The notes under the pieces were generated by a model that saw only the letters and a program-made list of their open reading frames with translations, made no database searches and was not told the origin of the DNA. Of a stretch of DNA of 59,757 nt, positions 52,791 through 59,757 are shown piece after piece (position 1 is the stretch's first letter; every line of letters starts with the position of its first letter). The DNA comes from Anaerolineaceae bacterium. Lineage in GTDB: Bacteria; Chloroflexota; Anaerolineae; Aggregatilineales; Phototrophicaceae. Location of the stretch: assembly GCA_007693385.1 (NCBI GenBank), contig REDR01000032.1, forward strand, positions 1 to 59,757, given 5' to 3'. The translations under genes and the position numbers were made by a program.

Positions 52791-53174
52791 ATGACTTACA
52801 TTCAGCGCATCGACCACCGCCCCAGCGCGGAAAATCTATCGTCCGATGAAGAGGCGCGGCTGGCGCGTATCTTCGACGCTTACGGCGCGGAGATGGTGGC
52901 TAGCGGCCAGACGATACGCTGGGAGCATCTGGAAGCGGTGGAAGTGGTGGTCGCGCCGCACATCGGCGGCGTTAGCGGTTGGTTCGTCAAGCGCGTTTTG
53001 ATGCGCGGCGAAGAACGCTATCACGTCGGCCTGTATTACGGCGCGGATGAGGCGGTATTGCCCAACATTAGCTGGGACATGGCGCGGTATGTCCTGCACA
53101 TCATCGCGTTTTACGCGCCGCAACCTGTTGAGTATACCGGGCCGGAAGGTCTGGTCGATCTGACGGAGATTTAA
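52791..53174 (+). CDS. Hypothetical protein
   Basis: 127 residues from the ATG at 52791; the frame is open upstream but has no start signal. Mixed alpha/beta, no signal peptide, with VEVVVAPHIGGVSGWFVKRVLMRGEERYHVGLYYG-like central strands (about 49-84). Not recognised. It lies 17 bases after the lipoprotein and 6 bases before the next gene. Confidence 0.7.
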   Translation: MTYIQRIDHRPSAENLSSDEEARLARIFDAYGAEMVASGQTIRWEHLEAVEVVVAPHIGGVSGWFVKRVLMRGEERYHVGLYYGADEAVLPNISWDMARYVLHIIAFYAPQPVEYTGPEGLVDLTEI

Positions 53175-53180
53175 CGCGAG

Positions 53181-54410
53181 ATGCGGCGGGCGTGGCTGTG
53201 TCTGGCGCTGTTCGGCGGATTGCTGGCCGCCTGTGCGCCTTTCATCGCGGCGGACTCCGCGCCGCAATCGCACGAAGAAGCGGTGATCGTCGCGCCGCGC
53301 TCCGAATGGGGGGCGGTCTATGCGTTAGGCGTCGCGGAGCAGGGCGACGCGCCCGCGTTGATCGTCGGCGCGGAGTCGATCATCGCGGTGTGGGTCAGCG
53401 CTGATGAGCGCGACACGTACCATACCCTGCGCCGCATCAATACCGCCGACGGGGCACCCGGCGCGGTCAATCGCCTGCCCATCGTCACCGCATTTCCACG
53501 ACACTATCAGGCCGCCCGCGCCGCACAGGGCTTTCATCATCTGCTGTGGCTGGATGCCGATCCACAAGAGCCGCTCGCCGGTATGCGTCTGTGGGCACTG
53601 CTGATCGACAACACGCCGGACGCCACACGCGGCGCATTCATCGCCAACGATCACACGATTTATCATCACGCCCTCCTGCCGGGAGATGACGGGACGCTAT
53701 GGGTGTTTTATAGCGCCGCGCCGATCTCCGAGCCGACCATCTACGCGCAATTCTTCGATTCGGTCAACCGTCCGCGTTCGCCGGTGGCGCTGGTCTCGGC
53801 GGGGGAGCGTCCGGCGGCGGTGCGCTTCGCTGATGGCACGCCGCGCCTGTTCTGGCAGAGCGTCACCGATGGCACATTGCGGAGCGCGGCGTTCGACGGC
53901 GACTCGCGCCCCTCTGCCGAACGCGGTGAAGTCGCTCTGCATGTGACCGCGCCCGCGCTTTCCGCCGGTGATTTTCTGGAACATTTGCACGTCGCCGTCG
54001 ATGCGACGCACGTTTACGCCTTCTGGAATATCAGCCACCATAGAGGCGCGTTCGCGGCGACGTGGTATGCTACCGCGCCACAATCCGCGCTCGATGACTG
54101 GACGACGCCGCGCCGCCTGACGTTGGATAGTGTGGCGGATGTGTCGCCGGATGTCGTGCTGTCGTGGGCGTCTCCGGCAGGGGGCGTCCCGTCGGCGGAT
54201 GGGTTGCCGGTGGCGGTGGCGGCGGGCGATGAACTGGGCGTCGTCACCCTGCGCGGCGGCGCAGTCGTCAGTTATGAGGCCGTCGCGCCGTTGGATGCGC
54301 CCGGCTTGATCGGCACGCCGACCTTGCACGCGGATTCCGCCGGACGGTTGACGCTGGCATGGGCACAGCCCGCGCCGGATGGCGCTCACTTATACATCGC
54401 GCAACAGTAA
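53181..54410 (+). CDS. Lipoprotein with beta-propeller-like domain
   Basis: 409 residues. Signal peptide with lipobox LAAC. The rest is beta-rich with repeated segments (DGTLWVFYSAAP, TPRLFWQSVTDGTLR, THVYAFWNISH, LTLAWAQPAPDG) spaced like blades of a sialidase-type propeller. No catalytic residues are assigned. Function unknown. Confidence 0.8.
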   Translation: MRRAWLCLALFGGLLAACAPFIAADSAPQSHEEAVIVAPRSEWGAVYALGVAEQGDAPALIVGAESIIAVWVSADERDTYHTLRRINTADGAPGAVNRLPIVTAFPRHYQAARAAQGFHHLLWLDADPQEPLAGMRLWALLIDNTPDATRGAFIANDHTIYHHALLPGDDGTLWVFYSAAPISEPTIYAQFFDSVNRPRSPVALVSAGERPAAVRFADGTPRLFWQSVTDGTLRSAAFDGDSRPSAERGEVALHVTAPALSAGDFLEHLHVAVDATHVYAFWNISHHRGAFAATWYATAPQSALDDWTTPRRLTLDSVADVSPDVVLSWASPAGGVPSADGLPVAVAAGDELGVVTLRGGAVVSYEAVAPLDAPGLIGTPTLHADSAGRLTLAWAQPAPDGAHLYIAQQ

Positions 54411-54431
54411 CCCGGCGCGGCATGTCTTCTA

Positions 54432-55295
54432 CTACACGAACAACGGCGCCATTTGCTGTTCCTCAATCATGGCCTGCATCACGTCATCGGATGGCCGTCC
54501 CTCAAATCGGGCGGCGGCGTCCAGCACTTTGGGGAGCAGGTGAATATCGCCCACCGTATTCAAGAAAATCCCCTCCTGCCCGAGTACCCAATGCACCGAT
54601 TTATCAATACTGCTCTGGTCGGTCAGTGGCTCGTACCATGTCGCATGTTGACTGCGCTCCTCAGGCGGGTAGGGGCGGCGCGTGATGGCTTTGATGGTCT
54701 GTACGGCGACATTGCGCTCCTGTGATAGGCGCAGGACTTCGGCGAATCCTTCGGCGTAGACCGGATTCTGCATCATCAGATAGTTGTAAGGCAGTAACAC
54801 GCTGTCGAAGTCGTAGCGGTCTAAGCTCTTGCGATGCATACGGGCAATCGCCACGTCATGCCCCGTCACGCCGATGTAGCGTACCAATCCCTGCTCGCGT
54901 GCTTCAATCAGATATTCCAGCGCACCGCCTTCACCCATAGCGATCTGCCATTCTTCTTCGCCAACCAGATAGTGCATTTGAATCAGGTCAACGGAATCAA
55001 CGCGCAGGCGTTCCAACGAACGCAAGAATTCTTCGCGTGCTTTGGCGTAGGTGCGTTCGCCGGTCTTGGTCGCTAAAAAGAATTGATCGCGGTATTGTGC
55101 CATCCACGGGCCGAGTCGCTCTTCAGCATGACCATAGCTCGCGGCGGTGTCGATATGATTGATGCCATATTCAAGCAGGACATCTAGCGTCTGGTCGGCT
55201 TCGGCTTGTGTGACTTCCCCCAGCGCGACAGCGCCGAAAATCAGTCGGCTACTGAGATGGTTGGTGCGGCCAAATGGTTGACGAACAATGCTCAT
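54432..55295 (-). CDS. Aldo/keto reductase
   Basis: 287 residues, TIM barrel NADPH-dependent oxidoreductase. The catalytic tetrad is visible: Asp49 and Tyr54 in [12 protein letters not shown], Lys77 in ATKTGE, and His108 in IQMHYL. The physiological substrate is unknown. It diverges from the S1 gene across a 280-bp gap that holds the S1 promoter. Confidence 0.92.
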   Translation of the reverse strand: MSIVRQPFGRTNHLSSRLIFGAVALGEVTQAEADQTLDVLLEYGINHIDTAASYGHAEERLGPWMAQYRDQFFLATKTGERTYAKAREEFLRSLERLRVDSVDLIQMHYLVGEEEWQIAMGEGGALEYLIEAREQGLVRYIGVTGHDVAIARMHRKSLDRYDFDSVLLPYNYLMMQNPVYAEGFAEVLRLSQERNVAVQTIKAITRRPYPPEERSQHATWYEPLTDQSSIDKSVHWVLGQEGIFLNTVGDIHLLPKVLDAAARFEGRPSDDVMQAMIEEQQMAPLFV

Positions 55296-55440
55296 GATGC
55301 GGCTCTTTCTCTACTGATAACTGTCAGACGGGTATTCCCGTGTGGTATACGCCATAGCGCATAGTCTCATTATATCTCATGTCGTCTTTCGACGGCACAA
55401 CAGTAATCAGAAATACCCCGCGTTTGCTTTCAAACGAGGT

Positions 55441-55468
55441 TTGATTATTATGTCGGGTAAGGTATAAT
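55441..55468 (+). promoter_or_regulatory. Promoter for the S1-domain gene
   Basis: -35 TTGATT (55441-55446), a 16-bp spacer and consensus -10 TATAAT (55463-55468). The 5' leader is then about 100 bases and includes AAAGGAGG (55524-55531). Confidence 0.65.
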
Positions 55469-55532
55469 TGATTTTCAAATGTATTTTTAGGCTTTATGCT
55501 GAATAGTCGCCCGACATTTTCGGAAAGGAGGC

Positions 55533-55580
55533 ATGTGCGGTCTGGTGAGGGGAAGCTGGACGGATGCACAACTTCTATGA
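55533..55580 (+). other. Possible short leader ORF overlapping the S1 start
   Basis: ATG TGC ... TGA encodes MCGLVRGSWTDAQLL; its stop overlaps the ATG at 55577 as ATGA. AAAGGAGG precedes, but only one base separates it from the ATG, which is too close for efficient initiation. So it is a doubtful leader peptide. Confidence 0.25.
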
Positions 55581-57001
55581 GCGCCAACACACAAGGGGCA
55601 GAGGGTAAGGACGAAATGGAACAACCGACACCATCTGCCGAAGAACAAGTGAACGCAACACCCCCCGTTGAAGCCGAAGCCACACCTGCTGAAGTCGAAG
55701 CGGAAGCCGTGCCTGCCGAGACTGAAGCCACATCTGCGGAAACTGAAGCGTCAGCCACGCCCGCCGAAACTGAAGCCGAAGCCGCGCCCGCCGAGACTGA
55801 GGCGTCAGCCGCGCCTGCTGAGATTGAAGCCGAATCCGTGCCCGCCGAGACTGAAGCGTCAGCCGTGTCTGCCGACGATCCGCCCGCACGCTTTAAGCGC
55901 GGCGATCTGCTGGAAGGCACGATCGTCAGCACCGCGCCCACGCTGATCGAAGTTGATCTGGGTGATGGTGCGCAAGGCATCGTTCCCGGCAAGGAGCTAG
56001 ACCGCCTGCAACGGGACGTTATCGGCGACCTGAACGAAGTCGGCGCGACGGTGACGGTCTACGTGGTTAATCCGCGTGACCATAACGGCAACGTCGTCCT
56101 GTCGATCAACCGTGCCATTGAAGAGCTAGACTGGCGCAAGGCGTCCGAATATAGCGGCAGTGGTCAGGTCTATGAGGGCAACATCGCCGGTTATAACAAG
56201 GGCGGCTTGATTGTCCGCTTTGGCCGTTTGCGCGGATTCGTCCCGCAGAGTCAGATTGGCGATGTCCGCCGCCGTCAAATTTCCGGCGAGACGCCCGAAG
56301 AGCGTTATAGCGGCATGGTCAACGATCCGATTTTCGTCAAGGTGATGGAAGTCGATCAGAAGCGTAACCGGCTGATCCTGTCGGAACGGGCGGCGGCGCG
56401 TGAAGTGCGCGAACAGCGTAAGAGCGAATTGATCGAAGAGTTGGAAGTCGGGCAGGTGATCGAGGGTAAGGTCGTCAGTCTGGAGGACTTCGGCGCGTTC
56501 GTCGATGTCGGCGGCGCTGAGGGGCTGGTGCATCTGACCGAGATCACATGGAAGCACATCACGCACCCACGCGAAGCGCTGAGCGTCGGCCAGACCGTCA
56601 AAGTCGAGGTCATCAGCGTAGACCGTGACCGTAAGCGCATCGGCTTGAGCGTGCGCCGTCAAGAGGCCGATCCGTGGGACGAGGTGGCGACGACTTATCA
56701 GGTCGGCGATCTGGTACAGGCGGTCATCACCAAGATGACCAAGTTCGGCGCGTTCGCCAGCTTGACCGACGCGGAGGAGATCGAAGGTCTGGTGCATATC
56801 TCCGAATTGTCGGAAGATCGCGTCGCGCATCCGCGTGACATGGTGACTGAAGGCGAAAAGCTAACCCTGCGCGTGGTCAAGATCGACGTGAAGAATCGCC
56901 GGCTAGGGTTGAGCTTGAAGCGCGTCAACTCTTCGGAGTATCTGGATCGTGACTTGCAAGCATTCGTGGGTGGCGATGCCACCGGTGACGACGAGTCGTA
57001 G
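55577..57001 (+). CDS. S1 RNA-binding protein with four S1 domains
   Basis: 474 residues from the ATG at 55577 (MSANTQG). Alternatives are 55496 (ATG), 55535 (GTG after AGGAGG) and 55616 (ATG with AAGGA nearby), so the start is unsure. An Ala/Glu/Pro/Thr repeat (ETEASAxPAE units, about 15-110) comes first. Four S1 domains follow, beginning near FKRGDLLEGTIV, GQVYEGNIAGYNKGGL, GQVIEGKVVSLEDFGAFVDV and GDLVQAVITKMTKFGAF. The third and fourth have the classic GLVHLTE/GLVHISEL. It is likely the ribosomal protein S1 homologue (rpsA-like), binding mRNA at the ribosome. Confidence 0.88.
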   Translation: MSANTQGAEGKDEMEQPTPSAEEQVNATPPVEAEATPAEVEAEAVPAETEATSAETEASATPAETEAEAAPAETEASAAPAEIEAESVPAETEASAVSADDPPARFKRGDLLEGTIVSTAPTLIEVDLGDGAQGIVPGKELDRLQRDVIGDLNEVGATVTVYVVNPRDHNGNVVLSINRAIEELDWRKASEYSGSGQVYEGNIAGYNKGGLIVRFGRLRGFVPQSQIGDVRRRQISGETPEERYSGMVNDPIFVKVMEVDQKRNRLILSERAAAREVREQRKSELIEELEVGQVIEGKVVSLEDFGAFVDVGGAEGLVHLTEITWKHITHPREALSVGQTVKVEVISVDRDRKRIGLSVRRQEADPWDEVATTYQVGDLVQAVITKMTKFGAFASLTDAEEIEGLVHISELSEDRVAHPRDMVTEGEKLTLRVVKIDVKNRRLGLSLKRVNSSEYLDRDLQAFVGGDATGDDES

Positions 57002-57046
57002 ATGCGGCCTGCGGTGCCGGTCAATTGCATATATTGAGGATAATAT

Positions 57047-57084
57047 CAGGGGGCGCGTGTTATTCGTTTGCCCCCTGTTTATTT
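57047..57084 (+). terminator. Terminator after the S1 gene
   Basis: CAGGGGGC / GCCCCCTG hairpin followed by TTTATTT. Confidence 0.75.
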
Positions 57085-57121
57085 CGCGTTTCTAACCAAG
57101 TGCTGATAGAAACGCAATGCG

Positions 57122-57150
57122 TTGTTCGGGCGTGTATGCTATGATAAGAT
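57122..57150 (+). promoter_or_regulatory. Candidate clpC promoter
   Basis: -35 TTGTTC (57122-57127), a 17-bp spacer and -10 TAAGAT (57145-57150), about 100 bases before the start. Confidence 0.4.
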
Positions 57151-57253
57151 CGTAAGTGTGTTCGTTTCTCGCCATGCTTCCCGCAGACGCGATAAACGGA
57201 CACGAACGACGAATAGACATGCAACGTCATAGTGGCGACGGAGGTAATCAACC

Positions 57254-59752
57254 GTGCCAAGCAAAATGGAAAGATTCACACAAAGAGCGCGACGTGTGCT
57301 GAGTCTGGCGCAAGAAGAAGCTGAACGGATGCAACACAACTATATCGGCACCGAGCATCTCCTGCTGGGGCTGATGCGTGAAGATGGTGGTGTTGCCGGG
57401 CGGGTACTGCGCGATCTTGGCCTTGACCCCAAACGGGTTGAGGAGCTGGTCGAACGCCTGACCCGTGCCGCGACGCGCACCGCGCCGGTACAGCTTGATC
57501 TGTCGCCGGGCACGAAGAAAGTGCTAGAGCTAGCCATCGACGAAGCCCGCCGCATGGGACATCATTACATCGGCACCGAGCATCTGTTACTCGGTCTGGT
57601 GCGGCAGTCGGAAGGCGTCGCCATTGATGTACTGAAGCGACTGGGCATCAGCCCGGAGGAAATCCGGCGGCAGACGCGCCGCGTCCTCAACGAAAGTCCG
57701 GTACAGCCGCAAAGCTCCGCTAGCGAAGAGAAGCGCCTGCCATCGCGCCCGCGTCCGGAAAAGACGCCGCTTGTCGATCAACTGGCGACGGATTTAACCG
57801 CGCTGGCGGCGGACGGCAAACTCGATCCGGTGGTTGGACGCGAGACGGAAATCGAGCGCGTGATTCAGGTGCTATCGCGCCGCCGCAAGAACAACCCCGC
57901 GCTGATCGGTGAACCCGGCGTCGGCAAGACCGCCATCGTCGAGGGACTCGCCCAGCGCATCATCAACGGCGACACGCCCAAGCCGCTTCTGAATAAGCGC
58001 GTGCTACAGCTTGATGTCGGCTCGTTGGTGGCCGGGACGATGTATCGCGGTCAATTCGAGGAACGCCTGAAGCGCGTGATCGAAGAACTCAAGTCTAGCG
58101 ACGCCATCCTGTTCATCGACGAAGTACACATGCTGGTCGGGGCGGGTTCCGCCGGTAGCAGTGTGGACGCGGCCAACATCCTCAAACCGGCGCTATCTCG
58201 CGGCGAATTGCAGTGCATCGGCGCGACCACGCTCGACGAGTACCGTAAGCACATCGAGAGCGACGCCGCGTTAGAGCGCCGCTTCCAGCAAATTCTGGTT
58301 GAAGAACCGTCCATCGAAGAGACGGTTGAAATCCTGCAAGGCATCAAACAGCCGTATCAGGATCACCACAACGTCGAAATTACCGACGACGCCATCCAGC
58401 AGGCTTCGCAACTGTCGGCGCGTTACGTGCCGGATCGCTTCCTGCCGGATAAGGCTATCGACTTGATCGACGAGGCCGCCGCCCGTCTACGGATGTACAA
58501 GAGTCCGGAAGCGGCACAGGTGCGCCGCGCCGAAGATGACCTGATGGACATTGAGGACGAGTTGAATCTGGCGGTTGAGAATGGCGAAAGCGAAGAGCGC
58601 CTGCAAAGCCTCAACACGCTGAAGCAGACGCTAGAGGAAACGCTGGCCGAACTCAAGTCTAACTGGAACGAAGAGACTAACCAGCCGCGACTCGGCGCGG
58701 AAGACATCGCCGAAGTCGTCGCCATGTGGACGGGCATTCCGGTCATGCGGATCGCTGGCGAAGAAACCGCCCGCCTGATGGAGATGGAAGGCGCTTTGCA
58801 TAAGCGCATCATCGGCCAGCACGAAGCCATCGTCGCCATTGCGAAAGCGGTACGCCGCGCCCGCGCCGGACTCAAAGACCCGCGCCGCCCGATTGGTTCA
58901 TTCATGTTTCTCGGGCCGACGGGCGTCGGCAAGACCGAGCTAACGAAGGCGCTGGCCGAATTCATGTTCGGCAGTGAGGACGCGCTGGTGCAACTGGACA
59001 TGAGCGAGTTCATGGAGCGTCACTCCGTCGCCCGTCTGGTCGGTGCGCCGCCCGGATACGTCGGCTATGAAGACGCCGGACAACTGACGGAGGCCATCCG
59101 CCGCCGCCCGTATAGCATCGTGGTCTTTGACGAGATCGAGAAGGCGCACCCCGAAGCGTTCAATATGCTGTTGCAGGTGATGGAAGAAGGCCAATTGACC
59201 GACGCTCGCGGGCGTCGCGTGGACTTCCGTAACGCGATCATCGTCATGACCAGCAACGTCGGCGCGGATACCATCAAGCGCGGGACGCAACTCGGCTTTA
59301 ACGTGCCGGTTGAAAAGAACGAAACCGAACGCGCCGAATACGATGAACTGCGTAAGAAGGTGATGGACCAACTGCGCCGCGCCTTCCGTCCGGAGTTCCT
59401 GAACCGTGTGGACGCTTCTATCGTGTTCCGCCCGCTATCGCAGGAAGAAATTCAGCACATCGTTGATCTGGAAATGAAGAAGGTCAGCGAGCGCTTGATC
59501 GAACACGCGATAGAACTGGATGTGACCGACGCGGCGCGTGCGTGGCTGGCGACCAAAGGCTATGACGCCGAATACGGCGCTCGTCCGCTACGCCGCTTGA
59601 TCCAGAACGAAGTCGAAGACCGGCTATCGGATGGCATCCTGTCGGAAGAATTCACCGTCGCTAGCGTCATCCGGCTGGACGTGGACGCCGAAAACGACGT
59701 GTTGACGTTCTCACAATTGACCGAAGACGAGTTAGAAGCGCCGGGCGTCTAA
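57254..59752 (+). CDS. clpC: ATP-dependent Clp protease ATPase subunit ClpC
   Basis: 832 residues starting with GTG; GGAGG is about 10 bases upstream. It unfolds proteins for ClpP. Two N-terminal Clp repeats ([26 protein letters not shown]) are followed by AAA domain 1 ([17 protein letters not shown]), a coiled middle domain (about 415-480) and AAA domain 2 ([21 protein letters not shown]). This is complete at the right edge. No mcsA/mcsB/ctsR genes are beside it. Confidence 0.96.
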   Translation: MPSKMERFTQRARRVLSLAQEEAERMQHNYIGTEHLLLGLMREDGGVAGRVLRDLGLDPKRVEELVERLTRAATRTAPVQLDLSPGTKKVLELAIDEARRMGHHYIGTEHLLLGLVRQSEGVAIDVLKRLGISPEEIRRQTRRVLNESPVQPQSSASEEKRLPSRPRPEKTPLVDQLATDLTALAADGKLDPVVGRETEIERVIQVLSRRRKNNPALIGEPGVGKTAIVEGLAQRIINGDTPKPLLNKRVLQLDVGSLVAGTMYRGQFEERLKRVIEELKSSDAILFIDEVHMLVGAGSAGSSVDAANILKPALSRGELQCIGATTLDEYRKHIESDAALERRFQQILVEEPSIEETVEILQGIKQPYQDHHNVEITDDAIQQASQLSARYVPDRFLPDKAIDLIDEAAARLRMYKSPEAAQVRRAEDDLMDIEDELNLAVENGESEERLQSLNTLKQTLEETLAELKSNWNEETNQPRLGAEDIAEVVAMWTGIPVMRIAGEETARLMEMEGALHKRIIGQHEAIVAIAKAVRRARAGLKDPRRPIGSFMFLGPTGVGKTELTKALAEFMFGSEDALVQLDMSEFMERHSVARLVGAPPGYVGYEDAGQLTEAIRRRPYSIVVFDEIEKAHPEAFNMLLQVMEEGQLTDARGRRVDFRNAIIVMTSNVGADTIKRGTQLGFNVPVEKNETERAEYDELRKKVMDQLRRAFRPEFLNRVDASIVFRPLSQEEIQHIVDLEMKKVSERLIEHAIELDVTDAARAWLATKGYDAEYGARPLRRLIQNEVEDRLSDGILSEEFTVASVIRLDVDAENDVLTFSQLTEDELEAPGV

Positions 59753-59757
59753 GCGCA

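Noticed and set aside
55324-55992. 222-residue minus-strand frame over the S1 N-terminus, Ser/Ala-rich
   Set aside because: It is the antisense of the Ala/Glu/Thr codon repeats of the S1 gene and has no family features.

Overview
The window looks like a chromosomal segment of a GC-rich, free-living, respiring member of the Chloroflexota, probably of Anaerolineae type. This is an inference from gene content and protein style: a 14-subunit complex I operon in nuoA-N order, many lipoproteins and surface proteins with Thr/Pro-rich linkers, frequent GTG/TTG starts, a ClpC-type ATPase and a 4-domain S1 protein. No ribosomal RNA is present, so the placement is not proven.

Layout. 1-1975 (-): a secreted von Willebrand A (VWA) protein running off the left edge. 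2272-3238: an alpha/beta hydrolase and tRNA-Gly(GCC). 3453-5838: ferredoxin, thioredoxin, a decayed metallophosphoesterase-like protein and an enoyl-CoA hydratase. 6007-9206 (-): a TIR-domain protein, an exported HExxH protein and a lipoprotein. 9258-12309: a response regulator with a degenerate GGDEF domain, gatC, an esterase and a four-cysteine protein of unknown function. 12334: a methyltransferase. 13326-30951: the complete nuo operon (NADH:quinone oxidoreductase), interrupted by one small TPR-like gene and by a terminator-like hairpin between nuoI and nuoJ. 31186-34844: a large membrane glycosyltransferase, an FHA protein and a MarR regulator. 34913-36549: an FAD oxidoreductase (-) and the tmRNA gene ssrA (+). 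36607-41556: lipoprotein, ABC exporter, peptidyl-tRNA hydrolase, receiver protein and SH3-like protein. 41565-42739 (-): low-molecular-weight phosphatase and bactofilin. 42945-46710: a glycerol-1-phosphate-dehydrogenase-like protein, a phosphohexomutase and a membrane protein (-). 47062-50302: a CorC/HlyC-type protein, cytidine deaminase and recO, then trmD (-). 50465-54410: a membrane MutS-like ATPase and three cell-envelope/unknown proteins. 54432-59752: an aldo/keto reductase (-), an S1 protein and clpC.

The main unusual feature is complex I. NuoJ carries a roughly 230-residue insert resembling DUF4397 in the loop before its last membrane helix. NuoH has about 240 extra N-terminal residues and about 150 extra C-terminal residues with extra membrane helices. 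NuoL has an extra loop and a His/Asp-rich stretch. NuoG has lost the cysteines of cluster N7. Together these suggest a complex I with an extra outer-face and membrane periphery that I do not recognise from described enzymes. The redox and proton-channel residues that I can check are otherwise retained.

Intergenic DNA is rich in dispersed palindromes. There are several copies of a GGGGCGCAAT/ATTGCGCCCC element, a MITE-like cloverleaf element flanked by a 21-bp direct repeat (39517-39695), and an A/T-rich element present in two inverted copies (8172-8235 and 37471-37534).
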